Of a stretch of 64,000 nt of DNA, positions 43,462 to 52,798 are shown in pieces. Under the pieces are notes generated by a model. That model saw nothing but the letters and a program-made list of their open reading frames with translations. It was not told the DNA's origin and did not search any database. The DNA comes from Amycolatopsis acidiphila (GTDB lineage Bacteria; Actinomycetota; Actinomycetes; Mycobacteriales; Pseudonocardiaceae). The translations under genes and the position numbers were made by a program. Position 1 is the first letter of the stretch; the number at the start of each line of letters is the position of its first letter. The stretch covers positions 5,518,001 through 5,582,000 of the forward strand of contig NZ_CP090063.1 in NCBI RefSeq assembly GCF_021391495.1. Direction: 5' to 3'.

Positions 43462-44159
43462 AGCGGAAGCACATTCGTGCTGGCGGTTTGCACCGCAGCC
43501 AGCCACGACGGAGGTAACGCCTGCGGCTCTCCCAGTGCGTCCCGCACGTAGTCGCGGCGGTTCTTCACCTGCTCGGTCTCGGTCCACCGACGCACCAGCC
43601 ACCGCAGCACCCGCGACAGCACAAGCGCCGCCTCGCCTGGGTGATCACCCGACACGGCGCCCACACCGGCGATCCGGCGCAGGTCCTCAACGTCGCGAAC
43701 CGTGTCACCAGCGAGATCAGTCACCCAGTCGACCTCAGTGACGTTCTTGACAGCAGTAGTGCCCGCGACGATCTTCTCGACTTCCCCGCGCCGGACGACG
43801 ATCTCGTCAAAAGCGACCACCGGAGAGAACAGCTGAGCGCCCCACCAGCGGTTCGCCTCGACTCCCGCCGCGACTGTGAGCTGTTCCAGTAGGGCTTCGA
43901 GATCGCCAGCCACCAGCCCGGTTATTCCGCGCCGCTCCACGAACGTAAGCAGCTGCCCCGCGCTACTTTCCTCGCCGAACGCCTCAGGCGCCGACACCAC
44001 CCACGCGCCTGTCGGTGCGCCCTGCGGACTCACCTGCCAGATCGCCACCGAATCCCGGCCGTCCTCCGAGACGCCTCGCGTCACCACAGCGCTACCCGGA
44101 ACCCACAACTCGACAGGAGCCGGTGGCTCCTCCGCTTCGATCTCCGCTGTCACTCGCAA
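43458..44159 (-). CDS. Hypothetical protein coupled to the exonuclease
   Basis: 233 residues, soluble, acidic. Visible features: VELWVPGSAVVTRGVSEDG at the start, a WWGAQLFSPVVAFDE strand-rich middle, and a basic helical end (LRWLVRRWTETEQVKNRRDYV). I do not recognise catalytic motifs. The stop overlaps the exonuclease start, so the two probably act together. Confidence 0.72.
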   Translation of the reverse strand: MRVTAEIEAEEPPAPVELWVPGSAVVTRGVSEDGRDSVAIWQVSPQGAPTGAWVVSAPEAFGEESSAGQLLTFVERRGITGLVAGDLEALLEQLTVAAGVEANRWWGAQLFSPVVAFDEIVVRRGEVEKIVAGTTAVKNVTEVDWVTDLAGDTVRDVEDLRRIAGVGAVSGDHPGEAALVLSRVLRWLVRRWTETEQVKNRRDYVRDALGEPQALPPSWLAAVQTASTNVLPL

Positions 44160-44329
44160 CCTCCTGCCGATGAGTTCACTTGCTTTTCGCGAGAACTGAG
44201 CCGCGGGTTACTCGCGGATGGTCACGATCCGGACACCCCGGCAAAGGCGACGGCTGAAGCCGTAACGGCCAGCGGCAGGACGCCGATCCTGCGTGCAGCA
44301 CGCCAGTCGTTCACCGGGAGCCGCGCACA

Positions 44330-44989
44330 GTGGTACGTCGACGAACATCTCGAAGTCCAGGTCCGCGTTTCATCCTCCTCGCCGGTGCGGCGGTGATCGT
44401 CCCGTTGGCTGTGTTGTCCGTGGTGGCGACAGTGCTTGACGGCATCTCAAGCCACCCCGTCATTTCCGCATTCGTCGCCATCGTGGTCCTCGTGGTCGTT
44501 GCCGGCATCGTGGTGGTGTCCCGGCGCAGGGAAGCGAGCCTTGCGGCCGAGCACGAACAAGCCCGCCGTGCCCAATGGGCTATCGCCGTCGCTCAATCCC
44601 GGGAAATCGCTCAGTACCACGCCATGGATTCCCGCGCGTTCGAGCAGGCGCTCGCGTTCTTGTGCACCCGCGATGGGTGCACAGGCGTCGAGGCCACGGG
44701 CAAGGCGGGTGACTTCGGTGCCGACGTCATCGCATACAGCCCGAACGGCCGGAAAGTCGTGCTACAAGCCAAACGTTACGGGCCGACGCACAAAGTCGGC
44801 AGCCAGGACATGCAACGTTTCGGCGGCACGTGCTTCACCTACCACCAGGCCGCGATCGCCGCGGTGGTGACCACATCGACCTTCACCCGCCACGCCATGG
44901 ACTACGCCACAAAGGCCGGGATCCGCCTGGTAGATGTCAACGCACTCGCCGCCTGGGCCAGCCGCACCGGCCCAGCCCCGTGGCATTGA
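44330..44989 (+). CDS. Membrane-anchored Mrr-like restriction endonuclease
   Basis: 219 residues. Two membrane helices (about 13-37 and 42-64) are followed by a short coiled region and a PD-(D/E)xK nuclease domain: FEQALAFLCTRDG, then GKAGDFGADVIAYSPNGRKVVLQAKRYG with D and QAK, and KVGSQDMQRF. Mrr-type domains cut modified or foreign DNA. The N-terminal anchor would hold it at the cell membrane. The start is GTG with GGGAG nine bases upstream. It lies between defence-type operons on the opposite strand. Confidence 0.85.
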   Translation: MVRRRTSRSPGPRFILLAGAAVIVPLAVLSVVATVLDGISSHPVISAFVAIVVLVVVAGIVVVSRRREASLAAEHEQARRAQWAIAVAQSREIAQYHAMDSRAFEQALAFLCTRDGCTGVEATGKAGDFGADVIAYSPNGRKVVLQAKRYGPTHKVGSQDMQRFGGTCFTYHQAAIAAVVTTSTFTRHAMDYATKAGIRLVDVNALAAWASRTGPAPWH

Positions 44990-45011
44990 TGCGCTGGCAT
45001 CTCGCACCTGG

Positions 45012-47228
45012 CTACTCGCGGAACTCTTGGCCGACAAGGGACTCAGCAGCGTGGAGCGCTCCATCGCAATCGAGCGAAGCTGACGCGTACTGCTCGCACA
45101 GCAGCTCCTCGCCGAGCCAATGGTCGAACTTCTGGGTCGCTTTGTTGCCCACCTTCCGGGCAACCTCCACAGGAAGAGGTACCGGCCCTTGGACGACAGC
45201 TGAAAGCGCTTTCACTGCGACGGCCCAACCACAGCCGACGAGGCGGAGTGCTGCTCCTTCGGCCGCGGCGTCCACGCCGGTGGCGGACAGGATCGCGGCG
45301 AGCGTATGCAGCTGACGATTACCGATCCAGGGGAAGAACAGCGTGTCGCTCCCCTCGACGATGATCGGTGACTCGTCCAGGCCGAGCGCCGCGTAGTCCC
45401 GCCGTGCTTGCTCGAGGAGCGCGCGGGTTTGTGCATCCGCGTACACCGGCGTGCGATCGCCTTCCAGGAGCGCTCGCATGCGGGTCCGTACTCCGGTGTG
45501 CACCGAGCCGGCGGCGTCCCCGAGATAAGGAGGTGTCCCACCGTGTGCCGGAACCAGCTGCACGCTCTTGTCGTCGTCGTTGATCGCCAGCACGCGCCAG
45601 CGCCGTCCGGCGAAAAGCAGCAGGAGGCCTTCGTACAGCGGGAAGTCGACCGGCATCGTGCCGAGCTGCCGGCCGCTGTGGACGAGGCGGTACTCCTCTG
45701 GCGTCTGGAATGCGGCGTAGAAGCTGTAATGGTTGACGGTCACTTCGCCGCGGCCACCCAGCAGCAGTGTTCCGTCGCCGGTCTGGGTGAGCACATCGTG
45801 GGCGCCCAGCGCGCGCAACAGTTGTGTGAACTGTTCTGACGTGACAGCCGAGAACGGACTGCCGCGACCGCACAACACGCGGTAAGCCTGTACCGGCTGC
45901 GCGCCGCCGTGCTGGGCGATCAGCGAGAGGAGCTGCTGAACCAGAGTGGACAGATGCAGCTGGGCCGGGTCCGGTGGTTCGCACCAGCGTTCGAGGAGTA
46001 GTTCGATCGACGCGATCATCTGCACCAGTGGCAGGTGCAGGCGGTCAAGCGGCGTGGTGCGGGCGTCTGTTCCGACAGTGGCACAGTAGGCCCGGAGCAC
46101 TGCGGGCTCGTCGCGCCTGCCGGAGCGGCCGAGCCGCTGCCGCAGGGCCGCGACCGAGGGTGGTGGGCCGATCTGGGCGACCTCGGCGATGGCACCGATG
46201 TCGATGCCCATCTCCAGGGTCGTGGTGCAGACCGCGGTGGCCGGCCGTGTCGGGTCTTTGAGCATGGCTTCGACGTCTTCGCGGAGTTCCTTGGCCAGAT
46301 TGCCGTGGTGGGCGTGGAACTCGTTGGGCACGCGGGCCTGAGCGCTGCGGTCGGCCAGTTCGGAGGAATACAGCTCCACCCGCGATCGCGCGTTGGCGAA
46401 CACGAGGTTCGTCCTTCCGCGCAGGGTGGTGAACATGTGGTCCGCGATGCGGCGGACAGAGGTCACTGACGGCGTGTCCTCGTCGAGGGTCATGACGGGT
46501 GGTTGGTCGACGTAGCTGCGAAGCTGCAGCCGCAGTTCCTGACCGGTCGCCTGCGATTCGAGGACGGTCATGCGGTCGCTGTGGTCGGGGCGCAGCTGCG
46601 CGGCGGCCAGCGACATGTCCCCGAGCGTCGCGGACAGCCCGATCCTGGGCACCCGTCGTTTGAGCGCGGTCTCGAGCCGGTGCAGCTGGGACAGCAGCTG
46701 GGCGCCACGCTCGGTCCCCAGGAAGGAGTGCAGCTCGTCGATGACGACGTACTGAAGGCCTGCGAAGATCGCGGGGATCCGCGTTCCGCGCAGCACGAAC
46801 ATCGCTTCCAGTGATTCCGGGGTGATCAGCAGGATCCCGGAAGGTGCGCGCAGCAACGCCTTTTTGCGGGCACCGGCGACGTCGCCGTGCCAGCGGTGGA
46901 CCGGAATCTCGAGCGTCTCGCACAGCTCCTCGACCCGCCGGAACTGGTCGTTGATCAGCGCTTTGAGCGGACCGACGTACAGCGCGCGAACGCCCGGCCC
47001 GGCCGGTTCGGCGAGGTTGGAGCAGATGGGAAGGAACGCCGCCTCCGTCTTGCCCGCCGCAGTCGCGGCACCGATGAGCACATCGGTTTCACCGCCGAGC
47101 ATGGCGGGGATGGCCGCGTCCTGGATGTCGTGGAGCTCGCTCCAGCCCTGCTGCCACACCCACCGCTGGACTCGGGGGTGCAGCAGCCCGAAGTGCAGGG
47201 TTTCAGAGGCGGAGGCTGGTGAGTGCAC
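45012..47228 (-). CDS. DEAD/DEAH-box helicase, Shango SngC-like
   Basis: 738 residues of superfamily 2. Motif I is GAATAAGKTEAAFLP, motif II VIDELH, motif III GLSATLGD, motif V TTLEMGIDIG and motif VI QRLGRSGRRDE, followed by a long C-terminal region as in Lhr-like helicases. The GTG start lies 26 bases inside the preceding ATPase gene. It forms the third gene of a TerB-ATPase-helicase operon. Confidence 0.85.
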   Translation of the reverse strand: MHSPASASETLHFGLLHPRVQRWVWQQGWSELHDIQDAAIPAMLGGETDVLIGAATAAGKTEAAFLPICSNLAEPAGPGVRALYVGPLKALINDQFRRVEELCETLEIPVHRWHGDVAGARKKALLRAPSGILLITPESLEAMFVLRGTRIPAIFAGLQYVVIDELHSFLGTERGAQLLSQLHRLETALKRRVPRIGLSATLGDMSLAAAQLRPDHSDRMTVLESQATGQELRLQLRSYVDQPPVMTLDEDTPSVTSVRRIADHMFTTLRGRTNLVFANARSRVELYSSELADRSAQARVPNEFHAHHGNLAKELREDVEAMLKDPTRPATAVCTTTLEMGIDIGAIAEVAQIGPPPSVAALRQRLGRSGRRDEPAVLRAYCATVGTDARTTPLDRLHLPLVQMIASIELLLERWCEPPDPAQLHLSTLVQQLLSLIAQHGGAQPVQAYRVLCGRGSPFSAVTSEQFTQLLRALGAHDVLTQTGDGTLLLGGRGEVTVNHYSFYAAFQTPEEYRLVHSGRQLGTMPVDFPLYEGLLLLFAGRRWRVLAINDDDKSVQLVPAHGGTPPYLGDAAGSVHTGVRTRMRALLEGDRTPVYADAQTRALLEQARRDYAALGLDESPIIVEGSDTLFFPWIGNRQLHTLAAILSATGVDAAAEGAALRLVGCGWAVAVKALSAVVQGPVPLPVEVARKVGNKATQKFDHWLGEELLCEQYASASLDCDGALHAAESLVGQEFRE

Positions 47229-48543
47229 CGGTGTCGTCCAGGTTCTGGTCGTCGGGTTCGTCGGACAACGGTTCCAAGTCGCGGTTGTACTCGGTGTCGA
47301 TCGACACCTTCCCGAGCAGCTGGCGCCAGTCCGCGCCGGGGTTCTGCTCGAGCACCGCCAGAAGATTGACGAACTCCTTGATGGTGTTGCGCGGCGTCCG
47401 GAAGTAGGCGTCGCCGATCCGCGAGGCGCAGTGCTCCATGAACGCCGTCAGCGCCTCGTCCGGCACGAGGTAGGCGGACTCGTCACCCGCGGCGTAGACG
47501 TGCCGTAACCGCTCGAGGAGCACGTGCATGTCCTCCGGGGTCAGATTCGCCAGCCGCAGGACCGGTCCCGAGTGGTCGACCAGCCCGCCGACCGCGAAGG
47601 AGTTCTCGGCGAGACGACTACGGAGCGCTTCGTAACTGTAAAGCCCGCGGCGGGTATCCATCAGCATCTCAGGAGTCCCGCCAAAGCAGAACCCGAGCCC
47701 TTCCACGGTGCCCTGCAGGCAGTCGTTGACGATCCGCAACACCTGCTCGTAGTTCGACTTGCGCGCACCGGTGTGAGCCAGCTTGTAAAGGTTGACCATC
47801 TCGTCGAGACAGACCAGAAGTCCGGAGAAACCGGCGAGCCGTACGAATCGGGCAATGAGCTTGAGGTGGTCGTAGACGGTGGCGTCGTCGACGATGCTGC
47901 GGACGCCGAGCGCGGCGCGAGCGTCGGTGCGGGTGGTGAATTCCCCGCGCAGCCAACGAACCGCGTCCGACTTGAGTTGCTCGTTCCCAGTGTCGTGGCC
48001 CCTCCAGTACGCCGCGATCACCTGGGCGAAATCATAGCCACCGACGCTCTCCGACAGCTGCTCCAGCCGCGCCGCGATCACAGTGGCCGGTGAGCCGCCA
48101 GTGGCGCCGGCCTCCTGGATCGCCGAGGTGACGAACCGTTCGACGATGCTGGGTAGCGCATTGCCGTCGGGGGTGGACCGGGTGGCAATGTTGCGCATGA
48201 GTTCGGCGTAGAGCGAGCGCGCTTGGCCTCCGCTCGCATGCAGCCGCCGGTCGGGACTCAGGTCCGCGGAGGTCGTCACGAGCTTGCGTTCCGCCGCGAT
48301 GGAACAGACCAGGCTGAGGAAGAAAGTCTTGCCGGCGCCGTAGTCGCCGATCACGAACCGGACTGCGGAGCCGCCGTCGGCGATGCGGGCGATTTCCTGG
48401 CTCATCGCCGAGACTTCGGCGGCTCGGCCGACCTGGATGTGCTGGAACCCGACGTGCGGGACGACACCGGACCGCAACGACGAAAGGATCGCGTCGCGGT
48501 CGCGGCGGCGCAGGCGCACTGGCTTCTGGGCGGGGGTTGTCAT
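47203..48543 (-). CDS. BREX-type ATP-binding protein (DUF2791), Shango SngB-like
   Basis: 446 residues. Walker A is VIGDYGAGKTFFLSLV and Walker B LLVCLDEMVNL. The region before it (VGFQHIQVGRAAEVSAMSQEIARI) and the later NRL-type arginine segments fit the AAA-like ATPase found in phage-defence operons. The ATG overlaps the TerB gene stop (ATGA), and the end overlaps the helicase, so expression is tightly coupled. Confidence 0.84.
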   Translation of the reverse strand: MTTPAQKPVRLRRRDRDAILSSLRSGVVPHVGFQHIQVGRAAEVSAMSQEIARIADGGSAVRFVIGDYGAGKTFFLSLVCSIAAERKLVTTSADLSPDRRLHASGGQARSLYAELMRNIATRSTPDGNALPSIVERFVTSAIQEAGATGGSPATVIAARLEQLSESVGGYDFAQVIAAYWRGHDTGNEQLKSDAVRWLRGEFTTRTDARAALGVRSIVDDATVYDHLKLIARFVRLAGFSGLLVCLDEMVNLYKLAHTGARKSNYEQVLRIVNDCLQGTVEGLGFCFGGTPEMLMDTRRGLYSYEALRSRLAENSFAVGGLVDHSGPVLRLANLTPEDMHVLLERLRHVYAAGDESAYLVPDEALTAFMEHCASRIGDAYFRTPRNTIKEFVNLLAVLEQNPGADWRQLLGKVSIDTEYNRDLEPLSDEPDDQNLDDTGALTSLRL

Positions 48544-51056
48544 CCGAGCATGTCCTTCACGATGTCCTGGTTGATCTCAATGGGGTCAGAGCCTTCGCAA
48601 AGCGGTTCGCCAGTGCGGTCGTAGGCCGTATCGTTGAGCACCTCGAGTGCCCCGTCGGGGAGGAGATCCGCTTCGCCGGCCAATTCGTCGAAGTCGGCAC
48701 GGATCCAGGTCTCGCGCTCGGCGAGCATGTGCAGCAGCCGGGTGTGCACGGCATCGAGGCCAACGGCCGATGCCGTGCCGACGGGCGGGGGCGGCGGGGG
48801 AACCGGTTCGTCGTCGGTGAAGATGTCCGCCAGCTCGGCGGCGACTCGCACCGACTCGGCCCTGGTCTGCGCGAGCCGTTCCGGATCCAACGCCAGCGTG
48901 GCGGCCCTGTTCCGCTCGGCCGGCGCGGGCGGGAGCTTGCGCCCTGCTCGTCGCGGACCCGCGATCTCGGCGTGGGCCAGGTCGTCGGGGGCAGTCGCTG
49001 CCGCATGCAGCGTGCCATACACCTCGCCGGGATCCAGGCCCAGCGTGGTGAACAGCCGCTCGAGCATTCGGATTTCGTCGAGGGTCACCTGCCCGTCCGC
49101 CGCAGCGATCGTGGTCAGCAGGCGTCCGACCGCGGCCTTTCTCGGGGCGGCCAGGGATTCCAGTCTTCGCCTCAGCATCGCCGGTGTCGGCGGCTTGGCC
49201 AGCACGAGGGCGGCGTGAGCATCGAGCCTGAGCCGTTCGTCCTCACTGAGGTCGAGCTCGTCGATCGCCAGCTCCCGCAACGCCTTCCGCTCCGGTTCGC
49301 TCACCGTGCCGTCGACGGCTGCGACGAGCGTGCCTAGGCTGATGATCGCGAGTGCGGCCGGATATTCGGTGCTCGGAGCGCTGACGTGCGGCTGGGCACG
49401 GCGGAACACGACAATTGACGACGTCGGCGTAGGAGTGGTGCCGCCGAAGCGCACATCGGGTTCGATGCCGAGGCCTCGCCGCTCCAGCAGCTGCGCGACG
49501 GCGACCGCGTCCGCCTTGGTCAACTTGCCTGCCTTGGTCGGCCACCGCGCGATCAGCTCTTGCGCCGACACGACGCCACGTCCCGCGCCGTCGATGCTCT
49601 GCGCCGCCCAGAACCAAAGCGCCTCTGTCTCCGGGCTCGGCTTGTGAGTGACGCCTTCCGGCAGCAGAGCGAGAGCCGCCGGTGAATCCGCACCTTCCGG
49701 GTTGCGGCCGAGGTACCGGCTGTACGGTTCCAGATCGCCGGTCACGCCTTCAACCAGATCCCGTAGCTTCGTGATCGGACCGCTCAGCCGTCCCACGTCG
49801 GGTAGCGCCGGATTCTTCAGGTCGACGTTCCCGCGGAAGCCACTGCTGGCCGGGTAGTAACTCGTGGAGAGACGCGCCTTGTTCGGTTTGAGAACCATGC
49901 CGTCGCCGAACCGGGCGCGATAGCACGTCGTGAACAGCTCGAGAAACTCGTCCGCGCAACGCAACGCCGGCGTGCGCAGATGGGTGTCGGGGTGGTGGCG
50001 GTACCAGGACAGCGCCCACTCGGCCGGGATCGGCCGTCCGGCGACCGCGAGCTGCCCGAGCCCAACCTTCAGGTCCATCGGGAGTTCGTAGCTCCACTCC
50101 GGAGCCTCCGGTGGGGGTTGGTCGTAGCGGACCGCCGGGTCGCCGATGGCGACAGCGTCGAGCAGCCCCTGAGCGTAGCAGCGGAACGAGCTATTGGTCC
50201 GGTAAAGCCCGAGCAGGCGACGGATTTCGGCTACGAGCACCCCACGCTCGGTGGGGGACGGATTCTCTGTGAGCAACCTGCGCTCGAGGCCGTAGAAATA
50301 GAGAAACACATAGCCGATGCAGGCATTCGGGTTCACTCGGCCGCCCACCAACCACGCGAGGTAGGCCGCGCGAGCGCGTGGCGAGATGTCGGCGTAGCAG
50401 GGCCAATAGCCCATCGTCTCGCCTTGCCAGTCCGGATTGCCCAGGTCCACCGATAGCGTCGGGTCGATCAGCGCGGGCTCGATGCCGTTTCCAGCCACAT
50501 CGCGCATGCCGCTGCCGACGTAGAACAGACCGCCTTTCAGCATGGTGCCCGCCACGACGACGTCGCGGCCTGGTGGAATCCACCCGTGGGCGAGCGACAG
50601 GGATACAACGGCGGCGGACCCCGCCCCGCCCTGCCGCGCCGAGGGCTGGATACCTCCCGGACGCAAGAGCCGAGGCGATGGCGCGGGCTGCTGCGATGGG
50701 GTCCACAGCCGAGTCGGCTGAGGTGGTTCAGCGCGCGGCTTGGCTTGGTAGTTGGCCGGCGGCCGGATAGGTATCGGAACCGGCCGCTGATGCGGCTGTA
50801 AAAAAGACTCGGCGAAGGGCGCTGCGGGCCGGTTAATTCGGGAGCGTATGGCCTGCGGCCGAACAGGTACCTGTGGTTTCATCCGTGGCGCCATCGGCGC
50901 GTGCGGCTCGGCCTGCTGCTGCGCAAACGTCGGAATCGTATGCTGCTTCGTCGGCTCTTGAGCCCGCGCCCGCGGCTGGGACGGCCTTCGCCGGACCCGA
51001 CGGATGACCCAGATGACGATCGCCAGCACGATCACGAGCGCGACCAACCCTGCCAA
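48540..51056 (-). CDS. TerB-domain membrane protein, Shango SngA-like
   Basis: 838 residues. One N-terminal membrane helix (LVALVIVLAIVIWVI), a long Pro/Gln/Arg-rich linker to about 150, then a TerB-N type domain (about 160-380; YVGSGMRDVAGNGIEPALIDP, YFYGLERRLL), a TerB domain (about 570-690; EPERKALRELAIDELDLSED, AADGQVTLDEIRMLERLFTTLGLDP) and a C-terminal region ending EINQDIVKDMLG. The TTG start is supported by GGAGGGG four bases upstream; no in-frame ATG lies near. First gene of the three-gene operon. Confidence 0.83.
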   Translation of the reverse strand: MAGLVALVIVLAIVIWVIRRVRRRPSQPRARAQEPTKQHTIPTFAQQQAEPHAPMAPRMKPQVPVRPQAIRSRINRPAAPFAESFLQPHQRPVPIPIRPPANYQAKPRAEPPQPTRLWTPSQQPAPSPRLLRPGGIQPSARQGGAGSAAVVSLSLAHGWIPPGRDVVVAGTMLKGGLFYVGSGMRDVAGNGIEPALIDPTLSVDLGNPDWQGETMGYWPCYADISPRARAAYLAWLVGGRVNPNACIGYVFLYFYGLERRLLTENPSPTERGVLVAEIRRLLGLYRTNSSFRCYAQGLLDAVAIGDPAVRYDQPPPEAPEWSYELPMDLKVGLGQLAVAGRPIPAEWALSWYRHHPDTHLRTPALRCADEFLELFTTCYRARFGDGMVLKPNKARLSTSYYPASSGFRGNVDLKNPALPDVGRLSGPITKLRDLVEGVTGDLEPYSRYLGRNPEGADSPAALALLPEGVTHKPSPETEALWFWAAQSIDGAGRGVVSAQELIARWPTKAGKLTKADAVAVAQLLERRGLGIEPDVRFGGTTPTPTSSIVVFRRAQPHVSAPSTEYPAALAIISLGTLVAAVDGTVSEPERKALRELAIDELDLSEDERLRLDAHAALVLAKPPTPAMLRRRLESLAAPRKAAVGRLLTTIAAADGQVTLDEIRMLERLFTTLGLDPGEVYGTLHAAATAPDDLAHAEIAGPRRAGRKLPPAPAERNRAATLALDPERLAQTRAESVRVAAELADIFTDDEPVPPPPPPVGTASAVGLDAVHTRLLHMLAERETWIRADFDELAGEADLLPDGALEVLNDTAYDRTGEPLCEGSDPIEINQDIVKDMLG

Positions 51057-51461
51057 GAGTCCCCTCCGTCATCAGACGACCACCCGCCATGACGGGCCGG
51101 TCCCTGTGGTGATCGGCGAGCGCACGGCGGGGGTTACCAGCTTGACCGAATCGTCACCTACCACGCCGACCTCCGGAGCATGAGGGAACAGATGCTAGCG
51201 AGGCCCCTCCCCCGCGACCTGCATTCAGTATATCGCGATACGTCCGAACACGACCTCGTGTACTGAAAACAGAGCCGTGAGCTGAGTTATCCTGCGATTC
51301 AATCATTAGTGATCAGCGAGTTCGAGCACCTGTACTCCTGTTTGAGGCGACTGTAGTACGCCATCAACCCTGAAAGGATTGACAGCATTCCCAATTCTAG
51401 CAAGACAGTTCCCCGAGGCTACCCTTCCAATCAGTGCTAACGAATTTCCGCAATACGCCTA
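51057..51461. other. AT-richer intergenic stretch
   Basis: About 400 bases with clearly lower GC than the surroundings and no coding frame that I can support on either strand. It would hold the promoter of the Shango-like operon at its left end. Confidence 0.5.
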
Positions 51462-51734
51462 TCATCGTCTCGAACCATTCAACGTAGCCACTCCGTGCGC
51501 AGCCGGATCATAGTATGCCCCGCCTTGATCTAGCCATATACGCTTTGCTTCGTCTTCCGTCAGGCTGTCGTTGACCAAGGCGAGCAAGCAATTGAAGAGG
51601 CCCCTTGTCGTGGCCTCGCCTTCCAGCCGCGCGAATTTTTCGACAACAGCCGACGGAGTAGGCGATTCAAGATCGCAATCTTCATGAAAGTACGAATTTG
51701 TCAAATATGCGGGTACATCGATTGAGTGGTTCAT
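51462..51734 (-). CDS. CDI immunity-like protein, orphan
   Basis: 90 residues. LTNSYFHEDCDLESPTPSAVVEKFARLEGE followed by LLALVNDSLTEDEAKRIWLDQGGAYYDP resembles the CdiI-type immunity family (FHxDxDL opening, helical middle, GxxYxP end). Such proteins neutralise a contact-delivered toxin. No toxin gene is upstream; the base composition is AT-richer than its neighbours, suggesting recent transfer. It may protect against toxins of other cells. Confidence 0.65.
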   Translation of the reverse strand: MNHSIDVPAYLTNSYFHEDCDLESPTPSAVVEKFARLEGEATTRGLFNCLLALVNDSLTEDEAKRIWLDQGGAYYDPAAHGVATLNGSRR

Positions 51735-51986
51735 TTACGGCATCACAAAGTTTGTGAATATCCCGTATCCCCGGGCAAGTCGGGGTTCCTTTGAAGCACG
51801 GTTCGCACTCCCGTCGCAGGCACAAACTCTTTACTGGATCGTCAGTATACTCGATTTGTCACTCCCGGCGGCAGAGCACTGTCAATCGCCATCCTTGTGA
51901 CACTCGAGCCGTGCAGCCATTCTTGTATAGCTCGAGAGTTCTGCCCATACCGTTGCGTCAACCGCAGATCGCACCCCCACCGAGGG

Positions 51987-52391
51987 TCACCGGTCGGCGT
52001 CCTCGACCAGGCGCCGATGCAACTCGGTAGTGAGGACATGGATCTCCCGGGTCAGTTTCGTGTTGGTCTTCAGTTCTTGCTCCTGTTCGGTGAAATCGTG
52101 GTCGGCCTTGGCCTGCTGGAACGCAGCCTGGCGGTTCTGCCCGACCATGACGAACGTCGAGAGGAAGATCGCTTCGAGGGAGACGATCAGGGTGAGTTTG
52201 GGCCACGGATCCGACTCGATGAAGACCATCCAGACTGTGAACAGCACGGCGTGGATGTAGACGAACCGCATGGAGCCGGCGAACGCGGTGATCGCGTCGG
52301 CGATCCGGAGCTGAGCATCGGCCTGTCGCTGTGCTCGGTGTGCCACCACAACGGGGTGGTGGGGTGAGCTGTTCGTGAATTCGGGCTGCAC
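51987..52391 (-). CDS. DUF1003 membrane protein
   Basis: 134 residues from GTG 52391. Two membrane segments (FVYIHAVLFTVWMVF and LTLIVSLEAIFLSTFVMVGQN) followed by QNRQAAFQQAKADHDFTEQEQELKTNTKLTREIH, the typical DUF1003 tail. Function unknown. A longer open frame extends upstream but its composition is not protein-like. Confidence 0.75.
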   Translation of the reverse strand: MQPEFTNSSPHHPVVVAHRAQRQADAQLRIADAITAFAGSMRFVYIHAVLFTVWMVFIESDPWPKLTLIVSLEAIFLSTFVMVGQNRQAAFQQAKADHDFTEQEQELKTNTKLTREIHVLTTELHRRLVEDADR

Positions 52392-52798
52392 GTCATCTCC
52401 CAGAACCGGAGGTCGGAGCCGGAACGACTGAACCGGGCTCGAGTATCCGTTACTACACGCGCGTCGCCGCCGATAACAAGCAGCCGGCGAGGCTGAAAAT
52501 CTTCGGTCATGAATCTGGCTGCTGTCGCAGGACCTACCGGAACGTCCGCGGTGACGGTACCGGCATCGGCCAAGCGGCTGGTGCGTAGCCTGACGCGCGC
52601 AGTCCGGCAATCGGCCGAGCGCCGGGCGCGTCGCTCTGCGGAGCCGACCGGTGCTACCGCACCTGTCGCTGGTGTTCGGGTGAACTGAGAGCGCTAAGGC
52701 GCGGCCTCGGCGCGCCGAGCGGGGCGGCGACTGCAGTTGCGGTTGCATGGCGTAGTGGATGTGGCGAAACGGGCCGCCCTGTGGTCCCACGGTTGCGG
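52392..52798. other. Non-coding or eroded stretch
   Basis: Bases between the DUF1003 gene and the TnsA remnant. Frames are open here because of high GC, but their translations are Arg/Pro-rich and unrecognisable. I see no gene. Confidence 0.45.
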
